Of a stretch of DNA of 42,340 nt, positions 16,843-29,801 are shown in pieces. Source of the stretch: Verrucomicrobiales bacterium (lineage in GTDB: Bacteria > Verrucomicrobiota > Verrucomicrobiia > Verrucomicrobiales > DEV007); NCBI GenBank assembly GCA_029213025.1, contig JARGOZ010000001.1:56436-98775 (forward strand), written 5' to 3'. The position numbers and the translations under genes are program-made. The notes under the pieces are model-generated. The model saw nothing but the letters and a program-made list of their open reading frames with translations. It ran no database searches and had not been told where the DNA came from. The stretch's first letter is position 1. Every line of letters starts with the position of its first letter.

Positions 16843-19011
16843 ATGAAATTCAAGTTCCCAGGAAGTTTCTGTGTTTACTGCCTGAGTTTGTTCTTCTGCT
16901 TCCCGTCTGTCGCCGGAGAACAAAGCATCGCAGACTTCCAGGTCTACCGGTCCGGAGAGATATCCGATATCGATACCGTTCGGGAAATTGAAAGCCTTGA
17001 GACGATCTCGGCTATAGAACTGAAAATTCTTGAAGGGCGCCAAAGACAAACTCTTCAAAGGAGAGATCGAATCAAAAACCTCTATGATCGCGGGCAAACT
17101 TCCCGGATCAGCATGGATAGCGCAGCTATGGACCTGCAGGATATCAACGATCAGGTGGATTCGCTGACAAACTTCAGAATGCTGTTGAATTCGCTTCTAT
17201 CCGGATTCGGCGAAAACAGCTTTATCGAATCCCCGGCGGGGCGCCAAAATCCCGTCCCGGAATTTCAAGTGCGACTTCCCGGACTAACCCTGCGGAACGG
17301 CGGAGTTGATCTTTTTACAGCCCGGTTGAAAGCCGGTGCCGACACCACTTTCGCCACAAAAAAGTACACCGCCACAAAACTGAAAGCGGAATTCGCCCCC
17401 CCGCACAAAAAAATAGTTCAGGATTTTTACGGAGGCCGCCATACCAATCTTTCGAACCTGTCATCCGCCCGGCAGACCGAGTTGGATCGATCCCGGTTTT
17501 ATCTCTCGACAGTGAATCATCTGCAGCTACTCGCCAATCATCGATTTGCCGCCCGTTGGCGCAAAGGTCAGCGAATCGAATCCTACAGCGGTTATGTTAA
17601 TGATCCAGGCAACGGAGCGGAACAGCAGCCTGAAAAGATTTATTCCGGCTCGTCAGACAGCTTTTGGTTGTTTGGCGACGGAGATGCGGTTGCCAAATTT
17701 TCAGGCACTATTTCCACTTCCGACATGCATTTCGCTGAACGAAAAGCGTCTTCGACTCACACTGTCACCCGGGCAAGGGCGAATGTACAAAGTCTGCAAC
17801 TCCGGTACCACCGCCTCCTGGGGCTGCAGAAGAATGGATTCTCCAACAGGGCCGAAGTTCGGGAATCCCAACTCGGCCTCAATCTTGCCAAACTGAACCT
17901 GAAAAAGGCGGAGGCGGAACAGGTAGTCGCGAACCGGGAGTTTGAACAAATCAAATCCGCCGCTGCAGTCGTGACAGCCTTTGCTGAACCGACACCAGTA
18001 CCAGAGGAAAACGGAATTGGCAAAAATTCGGATGAGGCGTGGCTGAAGTGGATTGAAAACGGTCCCACCCCTGATTCAGATGATCTACTTCGACTTCTAG
18101 AACTGATCAAAGATCGATTTCTCTCCGCGACAGAAAAATCAATTTTAGAACGCCGCAGCCAATATGAGAACGAACGACTCGCAAAGTATCAGGGGATTTC
18201 GTCTGTCTACGCGGTCGAATTGGAAATTCAGCGGGACCGCCTGACTGATTATCAAACCCGTCACGCCCGCGCGCTTGAACAGGAGAATCTATCGGTATTA
18301 AAAATCCAGCAATGGGCTCGAAATATTCTCCAGCAGACACAGACTCCCCTGCCCGCTCCTCCCGGCGAGGTAATGGAGAAAATTGTTCTCGCAGGTAAAG
18401 CGGTAAACGAAGCGAAAGCGGCAGTCGCAAAAATCGAGATCAGAAAAAAAGAGCTCAGACACAAATATGACGTGGATTATCTCGAGCGCCTTCAACGACT
18501 TCGCCAATCAGGCTCAGCAAACTCGTACGAAGTCGCAAAAGCGGAAAATCAGATGCTGCGCTCCCAAGGCAGTCTCTATTCAGAAGTCAGGAATCTAGCC
18601 GTGATCAATCAGGAAGCCAAGTTTCTGGACGCCATATACGCAAGCGGCAGTATGACCTTCGATGAAAATGGCCTGACTATCAGTCGCTTTATGCCCGAAG
18701 CAGTAAAGGAACTGGAAAAACTGGCCATTTTGAAAGACAGCGTCGATGAAGGCTTGCTCCTTCAATACGAAGCCCGCCTCGCCGACAGTAAAAATCAAAT
18801 TGCGGAGTTAAACCGCCTCATCAGGAGCGGCCACGCCTCACCGGTGGAACTTGAGTTCGCCGATATCCGCAAAAAGCAGATCGAAAACAATCTTGCATCC
18901 GAAAAAGCGCGGGCCCGGGCATTGCCGTATGCTTTGGCTTTGATTCAATCACTGGAATTCAAACCTGCCGAAAAACAGGATCTGAAGCCAGCCGAAGATC
19001 TCAAGCTCTAG
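16843..19011 (+). CDS. Large exported coiled-coil protein with repeated HlyD/TolC-like hairpin motifs
   Basis: A 722-residue protein of unknown function with a signal peptide (FCVYCLSLFFCFPSVAG). At least five times it repeats a hairpin pattern of basic helix, x-Gly-x-x-Ser turn, then Glu/Val-rich helix: LYDRGQTSRISMDSA near residue 80, LLGLQKNGFSNRAEVRESQ near 325, LAKYQGISSVYAVELEIQ near 448, LQRLRQSGSANSYEVAKAE near 550, and LNRLIRSGHASPVELEFAD near 660. This is the helix-turn-helix pattern of membrane-fusion proteins (HlyD, MacA) and TolC-like proteins, but the lipoyl and barrel domains were not seen. Long helices join the motifs. Neighbours give no clue: a terminator precedes it and leuC follows after 100 bases. 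Confidence 0.7.
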   Translation: MKFKFPGSFCVYCLSLFFCFPSVAGEQSIADFQVYRSGEISDIDTVREIESLETISAIELKILEGRQRQTLQRRDRIKNLYDRGQTSRISMDSAAMDLQDINDQVDSLTNFRMLLNSLLSGFGENSFIESPAGRQNPVPEFQVRLPGLTLRNGGVDLFTARLKAGADTTFATKKYTATKLKAEFAPPHKKIVQDFYGGRHTNLSNLSSARQTELDRSRFYLSTVNHLQLLANHRFAARWRKGQRIESYSGYVNDPGNGAEQQPEKIYSGSSDSFWLFGDGDAVAKFSGTISTSDMHFAERKASSTHTVTRARANVQSLQLRYHRLLGLQKNGFSNRAEVRESQLGLNLAKLNLKKAEAEQVVANREFEQIKSAAAVVTAFAEPTPVPEENGIGKNSDEAWLKWIENGPTPDSDDLLRLLELIKDRFLSATEKSILERRSQYENERLAKYQGISSVYAVELEIQRDRLTDYQTRHARALEQENLSVLKIQQWARNILQQTQTPLPAPPGEVMEKIVLAGKAVNEAKAAVAKIEIRKKELRHKYDVDYLERLQRLRQSGSANSYEVAKAENQMLRSQGSLYSEVRNLAVINQEAKFLDAIYASGSMTFDENGLTISRFMPEAVKELEKLAILKDSVDEGLLLQYEARLADSKNQIAELNRLIRSGHASPVELEFADIRKKQIENNLASEKARARALPYALALIQSLEFKPAEKQDLKPAEDLKL

Positions 19012-19111
19012 TTGATTCACCCCGGAATCCGGCCTCGCGTTGAGCGAATTTTCGTTATCGGTAACACGGTCCTTGTGCTAGGGTCCGACATAATAGAAAA
19101 CACCAATTTCA

Positions 19112-20533
<1,422 letters not shown>

Positions 20534-20545
20534 CAATCGAAAAGA

Positions 20546-20639
20546 AGTTCAGGAAACCGCGGCAATACTGGACTGGTTACCGTTGCTGCCTTCCGGCCCT
20601 GGCGGGATTCACCAGCCAACACTCCACGGCCCCTGAACT
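20546..20639 (-). ncRNA. ffs: Bacterial signal recognition particle RNA (4.5S-type, small form)
   Basis: On the minus strand the segment reads as a small SRP RNA. The 5' AGTTCAGG (20639-20632) pairs perfectly with the 3' CCTGAACT (20553-20546). The apical domain carries the conserved asymmetric and symmetric loops and the GGAA tetraloop, seen as CCAGGGCCGGAAGGCAGCA, followed by ACGGTAACCAG. This is the binding site for the Ffh M domain, which targets nascent membrane proteins to FtsY and SecYEG. The length of about 94 nt is the Alu-less form usual in Gram-negative bacteria. A T-rich stretch (TTCTTTTC on the minus strand) follows the 3' end. The gene is convergent with leuC and divergent from trpB. 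Confidence 0.92.
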
Positions 20640-20642
20640 GCT

Positions 20643-20671
20643 CTTCTACTTCATCATTTAAGGAAACTCAA
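20643..20671 (-). promoter_or_regulatory. Likely sigma70-type promoter of the SRP RNA gene
   Basis: On the minus strand TTGAGT (20671-20666) and TAGAAG (20648-20643) are 17 bases apart, matching -35 and -10 at four of six positions each. The predicted start at about 20636 agrees with the 5' end of the SRP RNA stem within a few bases. Confidence 0.5.
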
Positions 20672-20686
20672 ACGGGAAAAACAAGA

Positions 20687-20779
20687 ATGACCGATATTGT
20701 ATCTCACATTCCGACAATTTCGTTGCCGCAGAGAATTTCGCAATCGTACCCTGTTTGTTCTTCTATTGTACCCTGTTAA
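20687..20779 (+). other. 30-codon open frame ending in the repeat array before trpB (leader or gene remnant)
   Basis: ATG at 20687 opens a 30-residue frame ([19 protein letters not shown] and a repeat-encoded tail) that runs into the repeat array at 20743 and stops at the TAA within it (20777-20779). The first 19 residues look gene-like but match no family I know; the last ten are read from repeat DNA. There is no tryptophan, so a classical trp attenuator leader is not supported. It could be a short leader peptide or a gene start cut by the repeat. No strong ribosome-binding site is seen. Confidence 0.3.
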
Positions 20780-20799
20780 GTCCCGGACTGTACCCTGTT
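20743..20799. repeat. Three copies of the 22-bp periodic repeat, abutting the trpB start codon
   Basis: Cores at 20743-20755 (ATCGTACCCTGTT), 20765-20777 (ATTGTACCCTGTT) and 20787-20799 (ACTGTACCCTGTT), each exactly 22 bp from the last. The first two differ by one base or so at positions 2 and 3. The second spacer plus its neighbours forms a palindrome AGTCC-C-GGACT. The last core ends two bases before the trpB ATG. Confidence 0.93.
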
Positions 20800-20801
20800 C
20801 A

Positions 20802-22001
20802 ATGACCGTAAAAATCAATCCCGATACCCTTCCCGATGCCGGCGGCCACTACGGCGAATTCGGAGGTCAATTTGTTCCCGAAACACTCGTTGCCGCTCTC
20901 AATGAGCTTACGGAGGAATACACCAAAGCAAAATCAGATCCGGCTTTCCAGGCCGAGCTCGATCAGCTTCTATCCGAATTTTGCGGCCGGGAAACCCCTC
21001 TCTATTTCGCAGAACGACTCACCGAAAGTGTCGGTGGAGCGAAAATTTACCTGAAGCGGGAAGACCTGCTGCACACAGGGGCACACAAAATTAACAATGC
21101 TCTCGGTCAGGTGCTACTCGCACTGCGCCTGGGAAAAAAGCGCATCATCGCCGAAACCGGAGCCGGTCAACACGGTGTCGCCACAGCTACCGTAGCGGCC
21201 AGGTTCGGTCTTGAATGCATCGTTTACATGGGCGCTGTCGATATGGAACGCCAGCATCTCAATGTCGTTCGGATGCAACTGCTCGGCGCAGAAGTGCGCG
21301 GAGTTGAAGCCGGCCAAAAGACATTAAAAGAAGCTGTCAATGAAGCATTGCGGGACTGGGTAACAAACGTTCGGACAACCCACTACATTCTCGGCAGCGC
21401 GCTGGGCCCTCACCCGTATCCGATGATGGTGCGCGATTTTCACCGGGTAATCGGAGTGGAGGCAAGACGTCAGATTCTGGAAAAAGAAAATCGTCTGCCC
21501 GATGCGCTGGTCGCCTGTGTAGGCGGCGGCAGCAATGCGATTGGTTTATTTCACCCTTTTCTCGAAGACGATGTCCGCATGGTAGGCGTTGAAGCCGGAG
21601 GCCATGGAATCAAAAAAGGCGAACACGCGGCACGATTCCAGGGTGGCAAACTCGGCGTTCTTCAGGGAACCAAAACCTGGTTACTGGCCAACGATGACGG
21701 CCAAATTGAATTAACCCACTCGGTGTCCGCCGGTCTCGATTACGCAGCCGTCGGCCCGGAACACGCTTTTCTCCAGGACGCCGGACGGGTCGAATACACA
21801 TTCGCCACCGACGATGAAGCTCTTGAAGCGTTTCAGGAATTGTCACGGCTGGAGGGAATCATCCCGGCGCTGGAAAGCTCCCACGCGATAGCGCACGCCA
21901 AAAAGCTGGCGAAAGAACTCGGCCCTGAAAAAGTCATCATCGTGAACCTTTCCGGTCGCGGGGATAAAGACGTTGAGCAGGCTTCGAAATTTTTGCTTTG
22001 A
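20802..22001 (+). CDS. trpB: Tryptophan synthase beta subunit
   Basis: A 399-residue PLP enzyme that joins indole and serine to make tryptophan. I start it at the ATG at 20802: the next residues ([27 protein letters not shown]) are the family N-terminus, while the frame upstream to 20697 is open only through repeat DNA. The PLP lysine is Lys96 in [13 protein letters not shown], the cofactor phosphate loop is [14 protein letters not shown], and LSGRGDKD is near the C-terminus. TrpB1-type length and motifs suggest a TrpA-dependent enzyme, but no trpA follows; the next gene is on the other strand. Confidence 0.95.
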   Translation: MTVKINPDTLPDAGGHYGEFGGQFVPETLVAALNELTEEYTKAKSDPAFQAELDQLLSEFCGRETPLYFAERLTESVGGAKIYLKREDLLHTGAHKINNALGQVLLALRLGKKRIIAETGAGQHGVATATVAARFGLECIVYMGAVDMERQHLNVVRMQLLGAEVRGVEAGQKTLKEAVNEALRDWVTNVRTTHYILGSALGPHPYPMMVRDFHRVIGVEARRQILEKENRLPDALVACVGGGSNAIGLFHPFLEDDVRMVGVEAGGHGIKKGEHAARFQGGKLGVLQGTKTWLLANDDGQIELTHSVSAGLDYAAVGPEHAFLQDAGRVEYTFATDDEALEAFQELSRLEGIIPALESSHAIAHAKKLAKELGPEKVIIVNLSGRGDKDVEQASKFLL

Positions 22002-22017
22002 GCCCAAACCCGGCAGC

Positions 22018-23523
22018 TTACTTCTGAAGCCACAGCGTTAACCGTGCTGCGCGATCCGGTGGTCCCGGCACATGCATCCCTCCCCCGATGATGTCAGGCT
22101 TCCCGTCGCCGTTTACATCACCCACCGCGATGTTAGCCAGGTTACTTGGCGCATAGGCAATCTTTCTGGCAACGAATTTCCGAAAACCTCCCTTGTTCTC
22201 CAACCAGGCCAGGCTGGGGAAATCCGCCTCCTGCCATTGAAAATACAGAGAGGAATAGACCAGATCAATATCCCCGTCCCCATCCATATCGCAGGGCTTC
22301 GCATCGTAGCACCCGGGCATGGAGGCGAGGTGGTGTAATGTGTAGTTCCAGTTATCGTTCTCCAACCAGCGAACGCCGTGATAGGGTTTCGGAGCCGGAT
22401 TTTCATCCATCATATCCCCGTTGGTATAGATGATATCCTCGTCACCATCCTGATCGAGATCATATATATAGATACTGGATGAACCAAATGACGGGTGATT
22501 GGCGCGGGCGACCAATTCGCTGCGAAAGTTACCGTTGCCCTGATTGATGAACCGGACAATCATCTCGTGCTGCTGGGTAATCAAAGCCAGAAAGTCGATC
22601 TTTTCATCACCATTCAGATGAGCCGGAATCACACGCATAATTCCGTTTAGCTCGACGAGTTTCTTCGCTGTGAACTGCATCGGCTCGACCTGTTCCAGCA
22701 AAGTCAGCGCCCCGGTTTTTCGCCAGCCGAACATCGCTACAACAATATCCATATCTCCATCGCCGTCATAATCACCCGGGGCACAATCCGTAATCCTGGG
22801 AACTCCACCATCGAGAATGACGTGTTTTGTGTATTTCCCGTTGCCTTCATTTACCAGCAGATGGAACTCCCCGATCAACTTCTCGTTCGGGTGCATGTAT
22901 CCCATATAGGAGATTCCGAAATCCATGTCCCCGTCCCCGTCAATATCCATCGGAGTCGTATTGACCGGAGCGTTGCCTTTCACGATCACATTTTCCTTCC
23001 ACACCCCCTTCACCTCCTTCAGCCAGGAAACTGTCGAATTCAAATTATCGGTCACGATCAACTCATTGGCCAGGCCATCTCCATCTATATCGGCAATTTT
23101 AACACTCGTGACTTCGGGTTTCTGATGAACCGGCAACTCTCCAATCGCTTTTGCTTCGAATTCGAGCAGAGCCGGCTGCAAATCATCCGGGATCACATCC
23201 AACTCCTGCGGACTGTTTGACAGGTAAAATCCAGTGATCACATCCATTTCGGCCTGCGTCAGAGGAATATTCTTTTCCTGCATAAACTCGACCATTGATT
23301 CCAGGGCTTTTGGCCAGGCGTATTTCGCCATCACTCCCGGACGCGGAACGGGATGACAAACACTGCATTTTTGTTCTACCGGGATCGGAAAATTTCCGGT
23401 TTGAGCGAAAGCCATAGAACCGGAAAAAAATACGAAAAAAAACACCTTCCACAAGCCGCGGAAAGTTCGATTTGAATGATACCGAATAATAAAGAAAATA
23501 GCTTCGAAAATACGGTATGACAA
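22018..23523 (-). CDS. Exported c-type heme protein with seven FG-GAP/VCBS blades
   Basis: A 501-residue exported protein (signal KVFFFVFFSGSMAFA). After the signal comes one heme site Cys53-Ser-Val-Cys56-His57 in a small domain with a PLTQAEMDVITGFYL helix like cytochrome c proteins. Then seven DxDGDGxxD calcium-type motifs follow, such as DIDGDGLANELIVTD, DIDGDGDMDFGISYM, DYDGDGDMDIVVAMF, DLDQDGDEDIIYTN, DMDGDGDIDLVYSS and DVNGDGKPDIIGGG, which fit a seven-bladed propeller. Such heme plus FG-GAP proteins are common in planctomycetes and verrucomicrobia, with unknown substrates. Possible roles are extracellular electron transfer or polysaccharide binding. It is convergent with trpB. Confidence 0.85.
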   Translation of the reverse strand: MSYRIFEAIFFIIRYHSNRTFRGLWKVFFFVFFSGSMAFAQTGNFPIPVEQKCSVCHPVPRPGVMAKYAWPKALESMVEFMQEKNIPLTQAEMDVITGFYLSNSPQELDVIPDDLQPALLEFEAKAIGELPVHQKPEVTSVKIADIDGDGLANELIVTDNLNSTVSWLKEVKGVWKENVIVKGNAPVNTTPMDIDGDGDMDFGISYMGYMHPNEKLIGEFHLLVNEGNGKYTKHVILDGGVPRITDCAPGDYDGDGDMDIVVAMFGWRKTGALTLLEQVEPMQFTAKKLVELNGIMRVIPAHLNGDEKIDFLALITQQHEMIVRFINQGNGNFRSELVARANHPSFGSSSIYIYDLDQDGDEDIIYTNGDMMDENPAPKPYHGVRWLENDNWNYTLHHLASMPGCYDAKPCDMDGDGDIDLVYSSLYFQWQEADFPSLAWLENKGGFRKFVARKIAYAPSNLANIAVGDVNGDGKPDIIGGGMHVPGPPDRAARLTLWLQK

Positions 23524-23584
23524 ACGCGTCTATCAGGATCTAATAAGAAGCCCTGAATTTATCTAAAATAAATTGCTAAAAATC

Positions 23585-23597
23585 GACCTGACAGGTC
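23585..23597. promoter_or_regulatory. 13-bp palindrome in the 251-base spacer before gyrB
   Basis: GACCTG-A-CAGGTC is a perfect 6-bp inverted repeat around one base, 178 bases upstream of gyrB and about 62 bases before the start of the divergent heme/FG-GAP gene at 23523. Nothing else in 23524-23774 is recognised except an AT-rich stretch (TATAGATAAAATAAAA near 23660-23675) that could hold the gyrB promoter. Confidence 0.35.
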
Positions 23598-23768
23598 CTG
23601 AAAAGGCCTATAAACAAGGCAAAACCAGCAGTTTCCCGCAAAAGTTTGGAGTGCTGAAATATAGATAAAATAAAAGCGGGTAATTCGTTGAATTTTACCA
23701 ATTTCCGGCTACCTTTCGGCCCTTGATTTCGGAGCTTTTTCCGGGACCATTTCACCACTCAAAATTGA

Positions 23769-26393
<2,625 letters not shown>

Positions 26394-26425
26394 ACTGTAC
26401 CACCACCTATCTTTCAACCACACGA

Positions 26426-26443
26426 AGAGGGTAGTTCCCCTCT
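26426..26443. promoter_or_regulatory. Hairpin in the gyrB-gyrA spacer
   Basis: AGAGGG (26426-26431) pairs with CCCTCT (26438-26443) around TAGTTC. No T-run follows, so it is not a simple terminator. It may be an RNA element between the two genes. A similar sequence follows gyrA. Confidence 0.45.
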
Positions 26444-26464
26444 CCGCTGCAATTATTACTTGCC

Positions 26465-29176
26465 ATGCCTGACGACGAAGAAGTGCCAGACGCCACACCA
26501 CCCGCAGATGACGACAATGCCAGAATCCAGCCAATCCTGGTGGAAGATGAAATGTCGAATTCATTCCTCGACTACTCCATGTCGGTCATCATTTCCCGGG
26601 CTCTTCCCGATGCGCGGGACGGATTAAAGCCATCTCAGCGGCGGATTCTCCTGGCGATGAACGACCTCGGGCTTGCACCGGGGAAGAACTACAGAAAGTG
26701 CGCCAAAATTTGTGGTGATACCTCCGGTAACTACCACCCACACGGTGAAGCTACGATTTACCCTACACTGGTAAACATGGCCCAGCCGTGGACAATGCGG
26801 GAAATCCTCATCCAGGGGCAGGGTAACTTCGGCTCTGTTGAAGGTGACCCGCCCGCAGCGATGCGGTATACCGAGGCCCGTCTCACCCATCTCGGCCATT
26901 CATTGATGGTCGACATGGAGAAGGATACAGTCGACTTCCAAACGAACTACGATGAAACCCGCGAGGAACCCAAAGTATTTCCCGCCGCCTTTCCAAACCT
27001 GCTGGTCAATGGAGGAACCGGTATCGCGGTGGGTATGGCGACTAACATTCCGCCCCACAACCTGGGAGAAGTTGTCGACGGGGTTTGCGCCACAATCGAC
27101 AACCCGGAAATCACCACCAGGGAACTCTTGACCTACATTAAGGGCCCCGATTTCCCTACCGGTTGTACGATACTGGGACAAAAAGGTATTCAAGACTACG
27201 CGACTACCGGTCGCGGCAGTATCAAAGTGCGCGGTCGAGCCGAAATTGTCGAGAATAAGGGCCGCGAACAGATCGTTATTACCGAGATTCCCTACATGGT
27301 GAACCGGGCCCGCCTTGTGGAAAGAATTGCCGAACTGGCTCACGAGAAAATCATACCGGAAATCTCGGCAGTACGCGATGAATCCACCGAAGTCAGCCGG
27401 GTAGTTGTCGATTTGAAGCGGGAAGCCCGCTCTCAGGTTGTTCTAAACAATCTGTATAAACATACGGCTCTGGCGAGTTCATACTCCGCTAATATGTTGG
27501 CGATTGATCATCGTCGCCCCCGTTTGCTCTCTCTTAAGGATGCTCTCGTTTGTTTTATCGAACACCGTCGCGAGGTGGTGATTCGACGCACCAGATATTT
27601 GCTCCGGAAAGCGAACGAACAGGCGGAAAGGCTCGAGGCGTATTTGCTCGCTCTCGGCAACCTGGATGACTTCATTAAAATGATCCGGGATTCAAGCAAC
27701 CGGGAGGAAGCCCGCGAGAAAATCAAACTGTATGACTTCGACATCGCAGCCGCCGAGGCACTCGGTATCTTTATGCGGGGTCAGGACAGCCTTGAGATCA
27801 ATCCCGGGCGCTACACTTTAACTGATCGTCAGGTCGAACACATTCTTGAGCTGCGTCTCTACCAGTTGGTTGGACTCGAAAGAGAAAAGATCAAAGCTAA
27901 CTACGACGCGATCCTGGATGAGATCAAAGACTACATGGACATTCTTGCTCGCGAAGAGCGCGTTCTTGCTATCATTAAAGAAGAGCTTCTCGAAGTAAAA
28001 GACAAGTGGGCCACACCTCGCCTCACCGACTTCGGCGATGATACCGGGGAAATCGCCAACGTTGAACTGATCGCTAACGAATCAAATGTCATCACGATCT
28101 CGCATTTCGGCTATATAAAGAGAACTCTGTCATCAGAATACCGGACCCAGGCACGGGGAGGAAAAGGCCTCAAAGGTATGGAAACCAGGGAGACTGACGA
28201 TGAGGAAGCCGATGATTTTGTCGAGCACCTTTTCGCTGCTACAGCTCACGACTACCTTATGTTCTTTACCAACACTGGTAGAGTATATATCGAACGGGTG
28301 TATCAGATACCTGAAATGTCACGGACATCCAAAGGTCGCTCAATCAAAAACCTGCTCAGCCTGAACCCGGCCGTAGAAGCTGACCCCGAAAAAGGTATTG
28401 CAGCTATTCCCGCTGAAAAGATTGCTGCGGTATTGAGAATCGAAGCAGTCGGAGCCGAAGACAAGGATGCTACTTTTGTAGATGATCAATATGTATTTTT
28501 CGCTACGAAGAGCGGTAAAGTGAAGAAGACCGCGCTATCAGGATTCCGCAACTTTAGAAAAGACGGTATCATCGCGATCAAGATCGAAGAGGGTAACGAG
28601 CTCATCGATGTAAAACTTACCAGTGGCGACGATGATATTTGTCTGGTCACCAGTAATGGTTACAGTGTGCGCTGCCATGAGTCCACGATTCGCTCGATGG
28701 GACGTCCTTCTTCCGGAGTTCGCGGAGTAAATCTGCGTGAAGGCGACAGACTGGTTGCTCTGGCTATTGCGGATGATGAGGCTCAGCTTCTTGTGGTTAG
28801 TCAGAAGGGACTCGGGAAACGAACTCCATTCAGCGAATACCCCACGAAAGGTCGCGGCGGCAAGGGTATCATCACAATGAAGGTAACTGAGAAAACCGGA
28901 AACGTGGTGAAGTGTCTCCGGGTCTCAGATGAAGATGAGGTAATGCTGATGACCGATGCCGGGCAAAGTGTGCGCCTGCGCTGCAATAATATCAGCGTAA
29001 TTGGCAGAAACACTCAAGGTGTGAAATTGATGAACCTGAAAGAAACCGAATCGATCCAGGATGTAGCTCGCGTTGTTACCGACGATTCAGAGGTCGAAAA
29101 AGAAGAAGAAGAAGAAGCTGAAAATAACAATGCTGCCGAAGAGTCCACACCGGACGGTGAAGCAACCGAATCATAA
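26465..29176 (+). CDS. gyrA: DNA gyrase subunit A
   Basis: A 903-residue breakage-reunion subunit. The catalytic tyrosine is Tyr135 in [11 protein letters not shown]. The N-terminal [21 protein letters not shown] is typical. The quinolone-resistance region reads [10 protein letters not shown], with Ala96 and Pro100 at the places of E. coli Ser83 and Asp87. The C-terminal DNA-wrapping domain has a gyrase-like box at [10 protein letters not shown], though the usual QRGG Arg is replaced by Ala, plus further repeats such as TKGRGGKGI. The last about 25 residues are an acidic Glu-rich tail, as seen in other GyrA proteins. It shares a transcript with gyrB. Confidence 0.97.
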   Translation: MPDDEEVPDATPPADDDNARIQPILVEDEMSNSFLDYSMSVIISRALPDARDGLKPSQRRILLAMNDLGLAPGKNYRKCAKICGDTSGNYHPHGEATIYPTLVNMAQPWTMREILIQGQGNFGSVEGDPPAAMRYTEARLTHLGHSLMVDMEKDTVDFQTNYDETREEPKVFPAAFPNLLVNGGTGIAVGMATNIPPHNLGEVVDGVCATIDNPEITTRELLTYIKGPDFPTGCTILGQKGIQDYATTGRGSIKVRGRAEIVENKGREQIVITEIPYMVNRARLVERIAELAHEKIIPEISAVRDESTEVSRVVVDLKREARSQVVLNNLYKHTALASSYSANMLAIDHRRPRLLSLKDALVCFIEHRREVVIRRTRYLLRKANEQAERLEAYLLALGNLDDFIKMIRDSSNREEAREKIKLYDFDIAAAEALGIFMRGQDSLEINPGRYTLTDRQVEHILELRLYQLVGLEREKIKANYDAILDEIKDYMDILAREERVLAIIKEELLEVKDKWATPRLTDFGDDTGEIANVELIANESNVITISHFGYIKRTLSSEYRTQARGGKGLKGMETRETDDEEADDFVEHLFAATAHDYLMFFTNTGRVYIERVYQIPEMSRTSKGRSIKNLLSLNPAVEADPEKGIAAIPAEKIAAVLRIEAVGAEDKDATFVDDQYVFFATKSGKVKKTALSGFRNFRKDGIIAIKIEEGNELIDVKLTSGDDDICLVTSNGYSVRCHESTIRSMGRPSSGVRGVNLREGDRLVALAIADDEAQLLVVSQKGLGKRTPFSEYPTKGRGGKGIITMKVTEKTGNVVKCLRVSDEDEVMLMTDAGQSVRLRCNNISVIGRNTQGVKLMNLKETESIQDVARVVTDDSEVEKEEEEEAENNNAAEESTPDGEATES

Positions 29177-29182
29177 TATACG

Positions 29183-29204
29183 AGACGGAGTTCCCTCTCC
29201 GTCT
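29183..29204 (+). terminator. Hairpin after gyrA
   Basis: AGACGGAG (29183-29190) and CTCCGTCT (29197-29204) are perfectly complementary around TTCCCT. It starts 6 bases after the gyrA stop codon. No T-run follows, so termination may be weak or Rho dependent. The loop side shares AGTTCCC-TCTCCG with the hairpin before gyrA. Confidence 0.5.
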
Positions 29205-29213
29205 ACACACTCT

Positions 29214-29687
29214 TTACTGGGCGGCGACCGCTTTTCGGAGCGAATCGTCGCCCGCTTTTTGCAGGGCCAGCCTCTCCGCCGTAAAAACCGGAGGTGGTTT
29301 CGGGGTTGGCAGTTTACTGACCCAGAAAGTTTTGCCGTTCTGATCGATTTTCACACTGGCTGCTCCGGATGCCTGATCCTCGATCAAATCGATCATCATA
29401 AGTCCGGACTTGTTCGGTTTACCCATTTCGACCTGCTCCACTGCTCCGGTCGACTGATTCACAATCATGGCCCCGACTCCTCCCTGGTAGGAAAATACCC
29501 CCGCAAGAGTCCAGTACACCGAGCTGTTCGGAACCGTTTTTCTACTCTCCAGCGATCGGCCGAACATGGATTTTTTCCAAATCACCGTGTACCGATCCAA
29601 CGAATAGCTGACGGGTTTTTCCTGCCCCCGGGCGGTCGATGTCAGAAAAATATAAAAAATTATCAGGAAAATCGATTTATGAATCAT
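29214..29687 (-). CDS. Small exported protein, unknown function
   Basis: A 157-residue protein with a signal peptide (SIFLIIFYIFLTSTARG). The mature part begins with RYTVIWKKSMFGRSLESRK and continues with VYWTLAGVFSYQGGVGAMIVNQSTGAVEQVEMG, a layout like the periplasmic homology region of type II secretion GspC or the type IV pilus protein PilP (short motif, then a beta-rich part with gain-loss of a value named by LAGV). I cannot confirm this. The C-terminus is proline-rich then charged. It converges on gyrA (37-base gap) and is divergent from folP. Confidence 0.65.
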   Translation of the reverse strand: MIHKSIFLIIFYIFLTSTARGQEKPVSYSLDRYTVIWKKSMFGRSLESRKTVPNSSVYWTLAGVFSYQGGVGAMIVNQSTGAVEQVEMGKPNKSGLMMIDLIEDQASGAASVKIDQNGKTFWVSKLPTPKPPPVFTAERLALQKAGDDSLRKAVAAQ

Positions 29688-29801
29688 GAAGTTTGTAAAT
29701 TTACTTCACATCTGTTGACATTTCAATGCGGGAAAATTGATGGCGTCTCTCAATTTTGAGTTTGCGTTCCGCTGACGCCCGCGATTTGGTGCGCGGATAC
29801 C

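Noticed and set aside
20743..20799. CRISPR-like appearance of repeat plus spacer arrays
   Set aside because: Units of 13 bp with 9-bp spacers are far too short for CRISPR, no cas genes are near, and one array lies within a gene.
20697..20801. N-terminal extension of TrpB from the upstream ATG
   Set aside because: The extra 35 residues are read from leader and repeat DNA, and the family N-terminus begins at 20802.
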